From Owenia fusiformis (taxonomy: Eukaryota; Annelida; Polychaeta; Sabellida; Oweniidae): a DNA stretch of 64,000 nucleotides. Of this stretch, positions 54,101 to 62,373 are shown one piece after another (within the stretch, counting starts at the first letter, position 1; each line of letters begins with the position of its first letter). The stretch spans positions 29,873,564 through 29,937,563 of the forward strand of contig CAIIXF020000007.1 in assembly GCA_903813345.2 (NCBI GenBank). Reading direction: 5' to 3'. The notes under the pieces are model-generated. The model was not told the origin of the DNA and did no database searches. It worked only from the letters and a program-made list of their open reading frames with translations. A program made the translations under genes and the position numbers.

Positions 54101-57100
54101 AATGCAAGTAACATGGCCTACCAATTGATTGTCATAATGGTATAAAGCAAGTAACATGGCCTACCTGTTGATTGTCATCATCCTGTTTGTCAGACTCATG
54201 TTCTGATGCAGAGCTAATATCGTCCAAGTCATCTCCAAACAGGTCATCTGCTGTGGCTGTGATGTCTGCAACCATTCAAATACAGTATTGTATACAGTTT
54301 CTTATATGTTCTTGTTGGAAAATCTAAATTATTGTAAAATGCTACAGCAAGACTAGTACATGATAGAGATAAACTACAGATTAAATATATAGAGATTACA
54401 CTTCAAAGATGTCACTAAGTCATATGTAAATGTTTTATATTTATTTATAATCAAAGTTATAATAAAGTTATAATGGAGGATAAAAACATTCACTTTTTCT
54501 CATAAGTATTAGTCTACATTATTTACCTGGTTGCTTTTCTGCATCTGATTCACTATCACTGACAAGTCTCTGTTTCTTTCTCTGTACCACACTTCCATCT
54601 GAGTCACTACCAGGTGACCTTTCTCGTCTGGGTGATCCTGACCCACTTTTAGGTGAACCTGACCTACTTCTGGGAGATCCTGGCCCACTCCTAGGTGAAC
54701 CTGACCTACTTCTGGGAGATCCTGGCCCACTCCTAGGTGAACCTGACCTACTTCTGGGAGATCCTGACCTGCTTCTAGGAGATCCTGACCTACTTCTAGG
54801 TGACCCTGACCTACTTCTAGGAGATCCTGACCTACTTCTGGGTGAACCTGACCTACTTCTGGGTGATCCTGACCCACTTCTGGGTGACCCTGACCTACTT
54901 CTGGGTGATCCCGACCTACTTCTGGGTGTTCCTGACCTACTTCTAGGTGACTCAGATCTACTCCTATGTAACGATCCACTCCTTGACCTTTCGCTTCTAG
55001 GGCTCCCTGAATGCTGACTTCTAGGGCTCCCTGAATGTTGACTTCTAGGACTCCCTGAATGTTGACTTCTGGGACTTCCTGAATGTTGACTTCTGGGACT
55101 TCCTGAATGTTGACTTCTAGGGCTCCCTGACTGATAGCTATGGGGACTTCCTGAACCTGAATGTGGGCTACCAGGTGGTGACCCAGAGTGGCCACTGTGT
55201 TGAGGTGACCCTGAATGGCCACTGTGTTGAGGTGACCCTGAATGGCCACTGTGTTGAGGTGACCCAGAATGACCACTGTGTTGAGGTGACCCAGAATGGC
55301 CACTGTGTTGAGGTGACCCAGAATGGCCACTGTGCTGAGGTGACCCAGAATGGCCACTGTGTTGAGGTGACCCTGAATGGCCACTGTGTTGAGGTGACCC
55401 TGAATGGCCACTGTGTTGAGGTGACCCGGAATGGCCACTGTGTTGAGGTGACCCGGAATGGCCACTGTGTTGAGGTGACCCAGAATGGCCACTGTATTGA
55501 GGTGATCCAGAATGGCCACTAACAGGAGATCCAGATCTTTCACTTCCCGGTGATCCAGGATCACTTTCTCCTCCACTATTCATCTCTGCATCTGTAATTA
55601 TTAAAATACAGCATCAAAGAACACTATTATAGACTACACTGTTATAGAACTGGAAGTGTGTTGACATCTGCACATAGCCGATTCACATTCCGCTTTCAAT
55701 TCGATTGTACATACATGCTTCTTACTAATTAAATGTACGTGTATCTCCAAATGATTACTTTGATTTATATTAGAAGATTTTAACTTCCCTGCTTCATAAA
55801 AAGAACATTACAGTATCACGGTTTTCTTGAATTCTAAAACTTACTTCAAGTGTTATATCTAAATAAAGATACATGTAGCTTATGCTGTGCCAGGACTATA
55901 GTCCTGAGTACATCTCAATCTTTTGCCTATATGATTAGAACATGGGAGAATTTTCTACGCCTCTTGCACTACCTACTTCAATAGATTCCTGGGTAATTTA
56001 GCATTCTTTTCGTGTAGATGAATCCACAATCTGGGTTTATCGGCAGAATTGGAACATCTTTTTCATCGAGAGAGATTCCATCACTTTTCAAGATGGCAGT
56101 TGGATTTAAAAGGGAATTCCCCGTTTGACTGGCCCGACAGTGGCCCGGAAGTACCAATAAATGGAGGAATTTGACGGTTGAAATAAGTTAAGTATTACAC
56201 GCAAACATTGTGATCAAAAACAAAAATTTCTTCGTTCTGCCAATTAATCCAGATAATTGTGGATTCAACCACATGAAAACAATGCTAAAATACCAAGGAA
56301 TCTATTGAAGTAGGTATCTTAAGTGTAAGAGGCGTAGAAAATTCTCCCATGTTGTAATTGTACAGGCAAAAGATTGAGACATTCTCAGGACTATAGTCCT
56401 GGCACGGGATAACATAGCTAATCTACTTCAACCATGGGGCTCTTTCAATCATGGCTGATATTTCTTTCCTTGTCCTTTCTTGGACTTAAATCTTGCCCAT
56501 CGTAGATTTGATCTATTTGAAAAATTTGAAGTAGCTCCATGACAAAGTTACCCCATATGTCGAAGACTTGAAGGGTTTACTTCGGTCCAAAGCCTTCTCT
56601 ATATTCCGGCTTTGAGGAGGAAGATTGAGCTGCTTTAGTATTATAAATATTGTAAATCATTGTGTCACACGCACAGTAAATATGGCATAATAATATGAAA
56701 TATACCTTTATGTATAGATTTGAAGAACATCAGGAGCTCACATCCCCGTCTGAATCTATTGTTATATTTGATTTCTTTAAGCGAGAATAATTTCAAATGT
56801 TATTCACGTCCAGAACCGGAAGCCATTTTTAGCTACAGCGAGAAGATTTTACCATGTGTCAAAACTCCGAAATGAAATTTTGAAATATCTAAATCCAGAC
56901 AAGCAACGCTTCATCCTAAATATGATTAATATTCTTAAAAATATTTATAAAATTTATTAAAAATGAGTTCTAGGTGCGTGTAGGTGCGTGTAGCACAGTA
57001 CATACGAAATCAATGAAGTTTCGTCTAGCTGTAAGCTAGAGACTCGAGTAATGAAGGGTGACCCAACAAGATGAGCTGAGTTTGAATACATGGGCTTTCT

Positions 57101-57459
57101 ATTGAATGCCCATGGTTTTTAGGGTATTCTTGGCGATTTTTGTCGAAGAAGAAATTGTTTTAGATGGCTTTGCTGGTCCAGAAGTGAAATTCAAGTTCCC
57201 TTTTTAAGACTTCTAATATCATACAACAGTGTAAATACTCTAGCTCTCTGTGGAAGTCAAATTCAAAAACATGAAAATAAAACAATTTTTCATTTTTGAA
57301 AAAAAAAAGGATATATTCATTCTAACTTCAATTTTCATATTCATAAACGTGAATGAAAGAGGCAAAGATTGAATTTTACGTTGTAAATATGAATCAACTG
57401 ATTAAAAATACAAATACTTTACCATTTTCTTGTTGATCACCTTCGAAATGATCTGCCAT
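39185..57459 (-). CDS. LEO1: LEO1, PAF1 complex subunit, eleven exons
   Basis: Coding exons in transcript order: 57459-57423, 55591-54527, 54265-54165, 53515-53361, 52954-52870, 51381-51263, 50318-50184, 43354-43219, 41990-41810, 40491-40379, 39340-39185. All are GT-AG with agreeing phases, giving about 760 residues. LEO1 is part of the nuclear PAF1 elongation complex. The conserved core is clear: [20 protein letters not shown] (exon 4), [11 protein letters not shown] (exon 5), VENTIRWR and [11 protein letters not shown] (exon 6), SMSLHLG and [20 protein letters not shown] (exon 7), MTMSLADRS (exon 8), [20 protein letters not shown] (exon 9), IYSSDSEES and an acidic C-terminus (exons 10-11). 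Exon 2 is unusual: a Ser/Gly/Pro/His/Arg repeat region of about 350 residues replaces the acidic N-terminus of vertebrate LEO1. Introns are full of mobile elements. Confidence 0.95.
39589..40237 (+). mobile_element. Helitron-like non-autonomous element, copy 1 (LEO1 intron 10)
   Basis: It begins near AACGGCAACTCC and ends with a GGAC/GGACTGAC tandem tract followed by a terminal hairpin (GAAC-TTC-GTTC stem with outer CCC/GGG) and then ATAATAAA. The same start, GGAC tract and hairpin occur at 51541-52723. A 3' hairpin without terminal inverted repeats suggests a Helitron/Helentron-type element; no helicase or Rep coding is present. Confidence 0.55.
41230..41710. mobile_element. 481-bp MITE flanked by TTAA (LEO1 intron 9)
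   Basis: Termini AGGGATATTCCTTGCA and its reverse complement TGCAAGGAATATCCCT enclose a core with two inverted poly-C/poly-G tracts (AGCAGATCTGCCCC and GGGGCAGATCTGC). TTAA borders both ends (41226-41229 and 41711-41714), fitting a piggyBac-type non-autonomous element. Confidence 0.8.
42190..43060 (+). mobile_element. 5'-truncated CR1-like LINE (LEO1 intron 8)
   Basis: The translation starts in the [16 protein letters not shown] box after reverse transcriptase and stays open to the stop at 42821, through [15 protein letters not shown] and ending FKSNLLSHY. The 3' end is a (GAATT)n microsatellite (about 43028-43060) instead of poly(A), as in several CR1-group lineages. It is antisense to LEO1. 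Confidence 0.85.
42288..42821 (+). CDS. C-terminal remnant of a CR1-like reverse transcriptase
   Basis: This 177-codon intact frame is the post-RT region of the LINE at 42190-43060 ([20 protein letters not shown], then a [11 protein letters not shown] block). The catalytic domain is absent, so it cannot be functional. The intact frame implies moderate age. Confidence 0.75.
   Translation: MIGIVYRTRHRLTLNAMTTIYYSMIYSYLSYGNILWGNAIKTLIQKLYILQKKFLRAITYSDSFAASGPLFQKLKILNVFDIHSHQTASFVQKTLSESPDFPFKKFNHLFSLRSTIHSHDTKSKNDLIVQPFRTEYGRKSIGTSGPSIYNSLSTDLRNSIHIKMFQRKFKSNLLSHY
44279..45515. mobile_element. 1.24-kb element with TGCCCATGTCAAGC termini
   Basis: The left end reads TGCCCATGTCAAGCAGCGTG and the right end is its reverse complement with one difference. 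The motif AAACTGCGCGCCTA recurs at least six times inside, in both orientations, including subterminal positions. There is no coding capacity. Subterminal repeat clusters of this kind are typical transposase-binding regions of non-autonomous DNA elements. No clear target duplication; class unknown. It sits in LEO1 intron 7. Confidence 0.65.
46123..46324. mobile_element. Small MITE-like element with AAGTGGGTGC motifs
   Basis: The ends CAGGGTTCTCC and (reverse) CAGTGATCTCC resemble hAT-type termini, and AAGTGGGTGC occurs near both ends in opposite orientation. About 200 bp, non-coding, LEO1 intron 7. The two open frames at 46010-46307 are artefacts of this repeat. Confidence 0.5.
47134..47530 (-). 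mobile_element. MITE-like dispersed repeat, copy 2
   Basis: It matches the 13375-13754 unit in reverse orientation over almost its full length, with small indels. Its own ends carry GATGCGAGTAG and CTACTCGCATC as a perfect 11-bp inverted repeat, better preserved than in copy 1. LEO1 intron 7. Confidence 0.7.
47598..48593 (+). mobile_element. Decayed mariner-type transposon, full length
   Basis: Inverted termini CAGGGTGTC ... GACACTCTG extend into about 190-bp inverted arms (CAGGACCGTAAGAAAGTT near both ends) and are flanked by TA (47596-47597 and 48594-48595). Inside, the + translation yields broken transposase pieces: WFQQ..TTP, then [12 protein letters not shown][12 protein letters not shown]. 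These are the blocks around the second and third catalytic acids. Frames are destroyed, so it is a dead copy. Confidence 0.8.
50438..50950 (-). mobile_element. LINE 3' fragment (LEO1 intron 6)
   Basis: On - a 115-codon frame (50942-50595) ends with [20 protein letters not shown], the C-terminal Cys/His motif of Jockey/CR1-like LINE proteins, followed by a 3' UTR ending in an A-run (T-run at 50441-50449 on +). The same type of motif closes the 3.6-6.3 kb LINE. It is 5'-truncated and in the same orientation as LEO1. Confidence 0.75.
51541..52723 (+). mobile_element. Helitron-like non-autonomous element, copy 2 (LEO1 intron 5)
   Basis: It shares with the 39589-40237 element the start AACGGCAACGCC...GTAGCGAAT, the GGAC tandem tract (52622-52676) and the terminal hairpin CCGAACTTCGTTCGATGGG followed by ATAATAAA. 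It is longer because it contains five tandem internal units (listed separately). Confidence 0.6.
51590..52335. repeat. Five tandem 125-175 bp units inside the Helitron-like element
   Basis: The sentence-like block beginning near GCCTTCTACCAAAAGTGTC and continuing through ACATACCAAATATGAACAAA to TTTTCGAGTTATAG repeats five times (units start near 51640, 51766, 51910, 52045 and 52222). Spacers consist of 1-3 copies of AAATGGCGGCCATTTT, itself a palindrome, which accounts for the length differences. Confidence 0.85.
53640..54185 (-). repeat. Tandem array duplicating the LEO1 exon 3 splice donor
   Basis: About twelve units of 40-50 bp. On - each reads GACAATCAA-NNG-GTAGGCCATG-TTACTTGC, that is, the last codons of exon 3 plus its 5' splice site. 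The true donor (CAG|GTAGG) is at 54165. At least three downstream copies (near 53698, 53984 and 54028) keep CAG|GTA; others read CTG, TTG or GTG|GTAGG. The array fills LEO1 intron 3 from its first base. Confidence 0.85.
54600..55540 (-). repeat. Coding tandem repeats in LEO1 exon 2
   Basis: Three successive arrays: twelve GHSGSPQHS units (27 bp each, 55160-55520), six HSGSPRSQ units (near 55010-55120), and about fifteen RSRSGSPRS units (54640-54960). They are in frame and uninterrupted. The open frames on other reading frames and on + at 55163-55522 are by-products of the repetition. Confidence 0.9.
55887..56405. mobile_element. 519-bp inverted-repeat element (LEO1 intron 1)
   Basis: Arms of about 120-135 bp start GTGCCAGGACTATAGTCCTG on the left and end with its reverse complement on the right; both include AGATTGAGA / TCTCAATCT, AGGCGTAGAAAATTCTC and AATCTATTGAAGTAGGTA words. 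The tip contains the palindrome AGGACTATAGTCCT. No coding capacity and no clear target duplication. Confidence 0.7.
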
Positions 57460-57741
57460 GCTTTTAGTTAGGGTGTTTTCCCACACAGTGGCGCTGCTAA
57501 CGCGTGGTAAGATGTTTGAAAGCTCAATTAATTAACCGATTACTAATTTCCTGTCATGGTAAAACTACATCGAATTAGGTAATTGAATCCTGTATTTTAA
57601 AATCTGTATCCATTTATATACAAAATTTCTATATTATGACCAAACAAGTCCTGTGATTTCAAATTATAGGAACATTATAATACATTTTGTAAACGGTTTA
57701 TAATAACAATACCTTTTGGTCACGATTTGTTATATTTGAAG
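57460..57741. promoter_or_regulatory. Divergent intergenic region, LEO1 and CARD gene
   Basis: The start codon of LEO1 (57459, -) and that of the CARD exon (57742, +) are only 282 bp apart, so this segment must contain both 5' UTRs and promoters unless untranslated exons lie elsewhere. No TATA box is obvious. A shared, TATA-less bidirectional promoter is the simplest inference. Confidence 0.55.
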
Positions 57742-58015
57742 ATGGCGGGGAGAATTCCCAAACTTCTCGATAAACATCGAGCGTTTATTCATCGAGAACT
57801 CGATATAAACCGAGTTCTATCTATTCTTGTCAACAACAGGGCATTTACGCTTGCAGAAGAAAGAGAAATATTATCCCATCCTGACCCCAGTCGACGGGTA
57901 GACGAGTTTACTAAGTTACTTTCTCAAAAAGGGCCGGGAGTTTTTCAAGAATTTTGTACAACTTTGGAAAGTTGCTGCCCACGATTACTGACACGATTTC
58001 TGAATGATTTTGAAG
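57742..58015 (+). CDS. CARD-domain protein, first coding exon (partial)
   Basis: Starting MAGRIPKLLDKHRAFIHREL, the exon encodes about 91 residues with the six-helix pattern of a caspase recruitment domain: an N-terminal amphipathic helix, then LDINRVLSILVNN, FTLAEEREILSH, RVDEFTKLLSQKGPGVFQEF and LLTRFLNDF. CARDs form homotypic signalling assemblies in apoptosis and innate immunity. The exon ends in phase 1 at GAAG|GTAGGT. A possible last exon at 58100-58143 (after CAAACTTAG) keeps phase and adds about 14 residues before TGA, which would make a CARD-only protein of about 105 residues. Further exons downstream could not be recognised, so the full architecture is open. Confidence 0.75.
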
Positions 58016-58199
58016 GTAGGTCATTTTGTTGCTAATTAGGCGGTTTGCATTATGTTTATTAATTTTCTCATTACAAAACTAAAAATCAAACAAACTTAGA
58101 TCTTGATCAGCCACAAGTGACAGGAACTTGTATCAGTACCTGACATCTATTGGCCAACCTGGAGGGACAGTGGCCATGTATTTTCTGACTACATCTTCA

Positions 58200-59040
58200 C
58201 TATGCAGACAGAGCCTGTGGGAAATATTGGGTGCGGCGCAAATGAGCGGAGGGTGCGGAGCTAACGGTCATTTTTGAATTTAAAATTGGGATATTTCTGA
58301 AACTAAGCCGTTTTGGGACTTCAAATATACCATGATATGTGTATTTGAGACCAAATATCAATAAAATTGTGAAAATAGTAGTGCAATTCATTTTATAGCG
58401 ACGCAGTATGCCTTAAACATTTCCCAGACCTATATATTTTGAGACTATCCTTTCAATACTGCGTCCCCAGCATTCATAAAAAATGGTGTTCAAGATACAC
58501 TACCCATGCAAATTATTTTTGCATCTTGGAAGCCAGGCAGTATCTGTGTGATTTTATAAAAATTCGGAAATGTTCTTCAGATATGAGCCCCTCTAAATAT
58601 TGGGTGCGGAGCTACGTTTATGGAGCTGCTCCGCACCCAATATTTAGAGGGGGCTCATATCTGAAAAAATTTCCGAATTTTTATAAAATCACACAGATAC
58701 TGCCTGGCTTCCAAGATGCAAAAATAATTTGTATAGATAGTGCACCTTGAACACCATTTTTTATGAATGCTGGGGACTCAGTATTAAAAGAATAATTTCA
58801 AAATATATAGGTCTGGGAAAGGTTTAAGGCACACTGCGTCGCTATAGAATGAATTGCGCTACTATTTTCACAATTGTATTGATATTTGGTGTCAAATACA
58901 CATATCTTGGTATATTTGAAGTCCCAAAACGGCTTAGTTTCAGAAATATCCCAAATTTAAATTCAAAAATAACCGTTAGCTCCGCACCCTCCGCTCATTT
59001 GCTCCGCACCCAATATTTCCCACAGGCTCTGTCTGCATAG
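58200..59040. repeat. 841-bp hairpin: two 413-bp inverted arms
   Basis: Arms 58200-58612 and 58628-59040 are reverse complements of equal length with roughly 95% identity and a loop of only 15 bases. Outer ends read CTATGCAGACAGAGCCTGTG. The motif AAATATTGGGTGCGG occurs at both the outer and inner end of each arm. The paired open frames at 58200-58391 (-) and 58849-59040 (+) are mirror images produced by the arms. No target duplication is evident. It could be a foldback MITE or a recent inverted duplication. Confidence 0.9.
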
Positions 59041-62000
59041 GGTGATCTTGCTTCATCAAGCTTCGGACATGTCCCCATAATGAATGTGAAGGACCAACAA
59101 TGCTAACTACAAAGTCGGTAAAGAACAGACAACAACTAATTTATCATATGTCAGCCTTTATTTTCTCCCTTACCTCTTTCAAAGGCGCCCTCTATCACCT
59201 ACTTGATAATCCTGATGGCTAAATGTGAAAATTGGTGTAATAAATTATATTCTCGATTTGAAAACCATTATAAAAACATGCGGCACTAACTCACCAGGGC
59301 GTATCAAAACCAAAACGCCCCACAAAACCGTTAATTTGAATTTTAAACCTACCCTTTCTTTGGAAAATCAATGATTGTGAGTCTCACTGTATACCATTTT
59401 TCTTCAAACTTGTTCCATTAAAACCTTCACAGAAATACCTTTCACTCGAGGCATTGCTTTTGTGTACAGAGTCGCTCTTGTTAGCGGCGTTTTGGTCCCC
59501 AGATGTGAGAAGATGCAAATCTTTAGAGATTTCCACCAAAAAGCCTCGATATATCACCAGTTCTTTTATTATTCTCCCCTATATCTTGCACAAAGACTCC
59601 CATTTACATTACAACCTTCCATCTCTGCATCAACATATTTATTACATTTAACGCAGCAATTTCCAAAAGTCCTACGCATCTCCTGTTCGAAATTGATCAA
59701 AACGCCCCGTTCTCTTCCAAAACGCCCCGTTGGATCTATACACCTTGAAACTACACGTTTGTAGTGTACTGAAATACCGAACCCTAATGCATAAAAATAC
59801 AGAACCCAACAAATAAATAATAGTGCGCTGGAACATCCGGGTACTTCCGGTGACAGTGAAGTGAAAGAAAAGTAAAATTTTTTTAGATAAATGGTTCATT
59901 TCTACCTGCTAAATCAGTTTTAAAGTGAAAGAATATCAGAGAACATTAGAAAATGGACTAAGACATATGAAAGGTACTACATTTGCGTCAAAATAAGATA
60001 AGAAAGGGTGATTTTTAGCTATTTTAATTTTTTTTTAAAACATAAGTGTTTTGTTTCAGAATCGATGCATCACCAGAATCGGCTTTGGCGATGTATATCG
60101 CGATGTATCGATTAATCGCGACAACACTAGTATTACTGAGGGTTAATATCAATATTTACCAATTATTTTGCAAAACATTTTGAAAAAAGCTAAAAACACA
60201 AACTGAACTTCTCTCCCAGGTATTTTTGTGCCCTCAATCGCAAAGTATATCATATAAGCACCCATTAATTTAATTTCCGCCTTGAAATCTTATTCCGTGT
60301 ATTGCCAATATCTGATTTTGATGCCGGTATTAGGTCAAACTAGTATCATTGTTTGTAATGTGGTTTAACGTCTGACTACTAATATCTGGGCAATTCCAAC
60401 TTGAGACAATCCCAGCCTTCTATAGGTACCATTCTTATGTAGTGTAGTTTTAGAATGGGGAAGTGCTGTTCAGTTGAGATCAGTTTTTACATCAACCCTG
60501 TCATGAAATACCCAAGTTTAGTGGTAGTCACAACTAATATAGATGAAACTCTAATTAAAAAAGCAAAATCTGACTACTGTATTGACTATATAAAAGGGTA
60601 GTCTTGAAAGGGGTTCAACATATGGCCGTATGTTATGTAAAAATTTATCTCATTTTAAGTTGTCAATTTTTGTGAGGTTAAAAAACTGAGGTAGAGCTCC
60701 AGATGCAAACTAACCCTGGATATTGATGATACCAAGATTCTGTTTCATTTTCATGCCTTCTAAAATTTCTTGCCCCAGAGTAAAATAAACAGAAGAGTAT
60801 TCAAGGCACTACTATCTTGCTTTTTAAGATGTTTAGTTTCTTGCACAGAGTTCCACAGGTGAGGTTGTGGTTATCTATGATATTGGATATGTGGGTTAAT
60901 CCAGGTAGGCTTACCTGTAAATCTGCATGATTACTAAGTAATGGGAAAGGTGTCTGTAATCTTCTATTTTGGCACACAGTGAGTGATCAAAAGACGTCAT
61001 CCTGTGTGGTGGTTAAGTAGGAATTATCAATGCTAAATGAAATTTCATAATGGACCAAATTATTTGCTCCGATAATCTTATTATATATAGTTAATTTAAA
61101 GTACTGGACAATTAAATATGCTTTAGTTCAAAATTTCACATTACCGACTTTATGGACATGACATGTATGTATACTGAACTTACTAATCTGTGTATAGCTT
61201 TTAAGAAGTTATTTATAGATGGCAGATGAAAAGAACAATGCACTTTACTTTACATGTACAAAGTATAAGCCGAGAGTCATAGCATCCTCCGATCACAGGG
61301 CTTCAAAATCCAGAATATATTATAATTAGATAATTAGATCACGTGATTCAGTTTAATCGGGCGCTTACAAATTGGTTATAGCAGGGGGAAGAAGGAGGTA
61401 CAGATCCTGGATACCTGCTTAGGAGGATGAGTCATAGGGAAAGGGTACCATGTTTCGTAAGGTAGACACGTTGAGCAAATAATATCTGAAAAGAGATTAT
61501 ATGATGGGACCAATATGGACACATCAAAATGACACTGTAATCTGATGTACAGATGCATATACCAAAATAACTGATTGCACTGTATGATTGTTCACTCTCT
61601 GTCAACTCTGCTCAGATGTCTTATACCTCCAGGTCTATGTTCATGTAAACAAATGAGGACTGGGGATCTAAATGCTTTGCCAGGTATCATGTCTCCTTCT
61701 AAAATGTACATATTGTGTTTTCAGCAAATTTTATAAGGACTTTGACAGTAGCATTTAAGTTCTTGTGAATCCTGAAGCCCAGAAGCTAACAGTTCTTCAT
61801 TTAGATGTGAAGTTAACTTGTAAAAGTGGAGAGGGGATATAGTCCGGATGTGAAGTGCCATATTTTAAGTGAAGGTGGAAATGCTTATTATATGAACTTT
61901 TTTTGCATTTTCTGTTTAAACATGATATCCATATTCAGAAACTGTCGGATGCCCAATGGGCATCCTTGAGGAATTTTTTTGGCGGCCATTTTGAATTTTC

Positions 62001-62373
62001 ACACGTTTTGTGTATTTTAGCCAGCATATTAGAACAGAAAACTAGCTAACACATAAACAAATCTTGCTGTTTTTTCTATAATAGAGTTTTAATATGATGT
62101 ATACCAATATGTAAGGTTCCAGAAATGTTTCTTGACAAAAATAAAAAAAATTCAAGATGGCCGCCAACCTTACAATTTATGAAATGTATCATTCTGTGAT
62201 AATATCAAATTGATATTAGTGTTTCCTACAAAATTATCAATAAATAATACTAAATTCATCTGATTATGATCTCTTTCTCACATATAAAATAACTGAAATG
62301 AGTAAAAAGTAACCTACATAATAATAATGATGTTCCACAAGGGTCATTTCTTGGTGCTATATATATCTTGAAT
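59041..62373. other. Intergenic interval
   Basis: No protein-coding exon recognised. Minor features: AAAACGCCCC words repeated near 59310 and 59700-59730 in the same direction; an imperfect palindrome GATGCCCAATGGGCATCC near 61950; and a short stretch at 62328-62375 whose + translation (VPQGSFLGAIYILN) resembles a LINE reverse-transcriptase box, too short to call. Confidence 0.5.

Noticed and set aside
55163-55522. 119-codon frame on + opposite LEO1 exon 2
   Set aside because: A reverse-strand shadow of the 27-bp coding repeat.
54509-55576. 355-codon frame on - overlapping LEO1 exon 2
   Set aside because: It is the alternative frame of the same tandem repeats; only the other frame continues into conserved LEO1 exons.
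59462-59764. 100-codon frame on +
   Set aside because: No domain similarity and an overlapping frame of similar quality; considered as a downstream CARD-gene exon, but no supporting splice signals were found.
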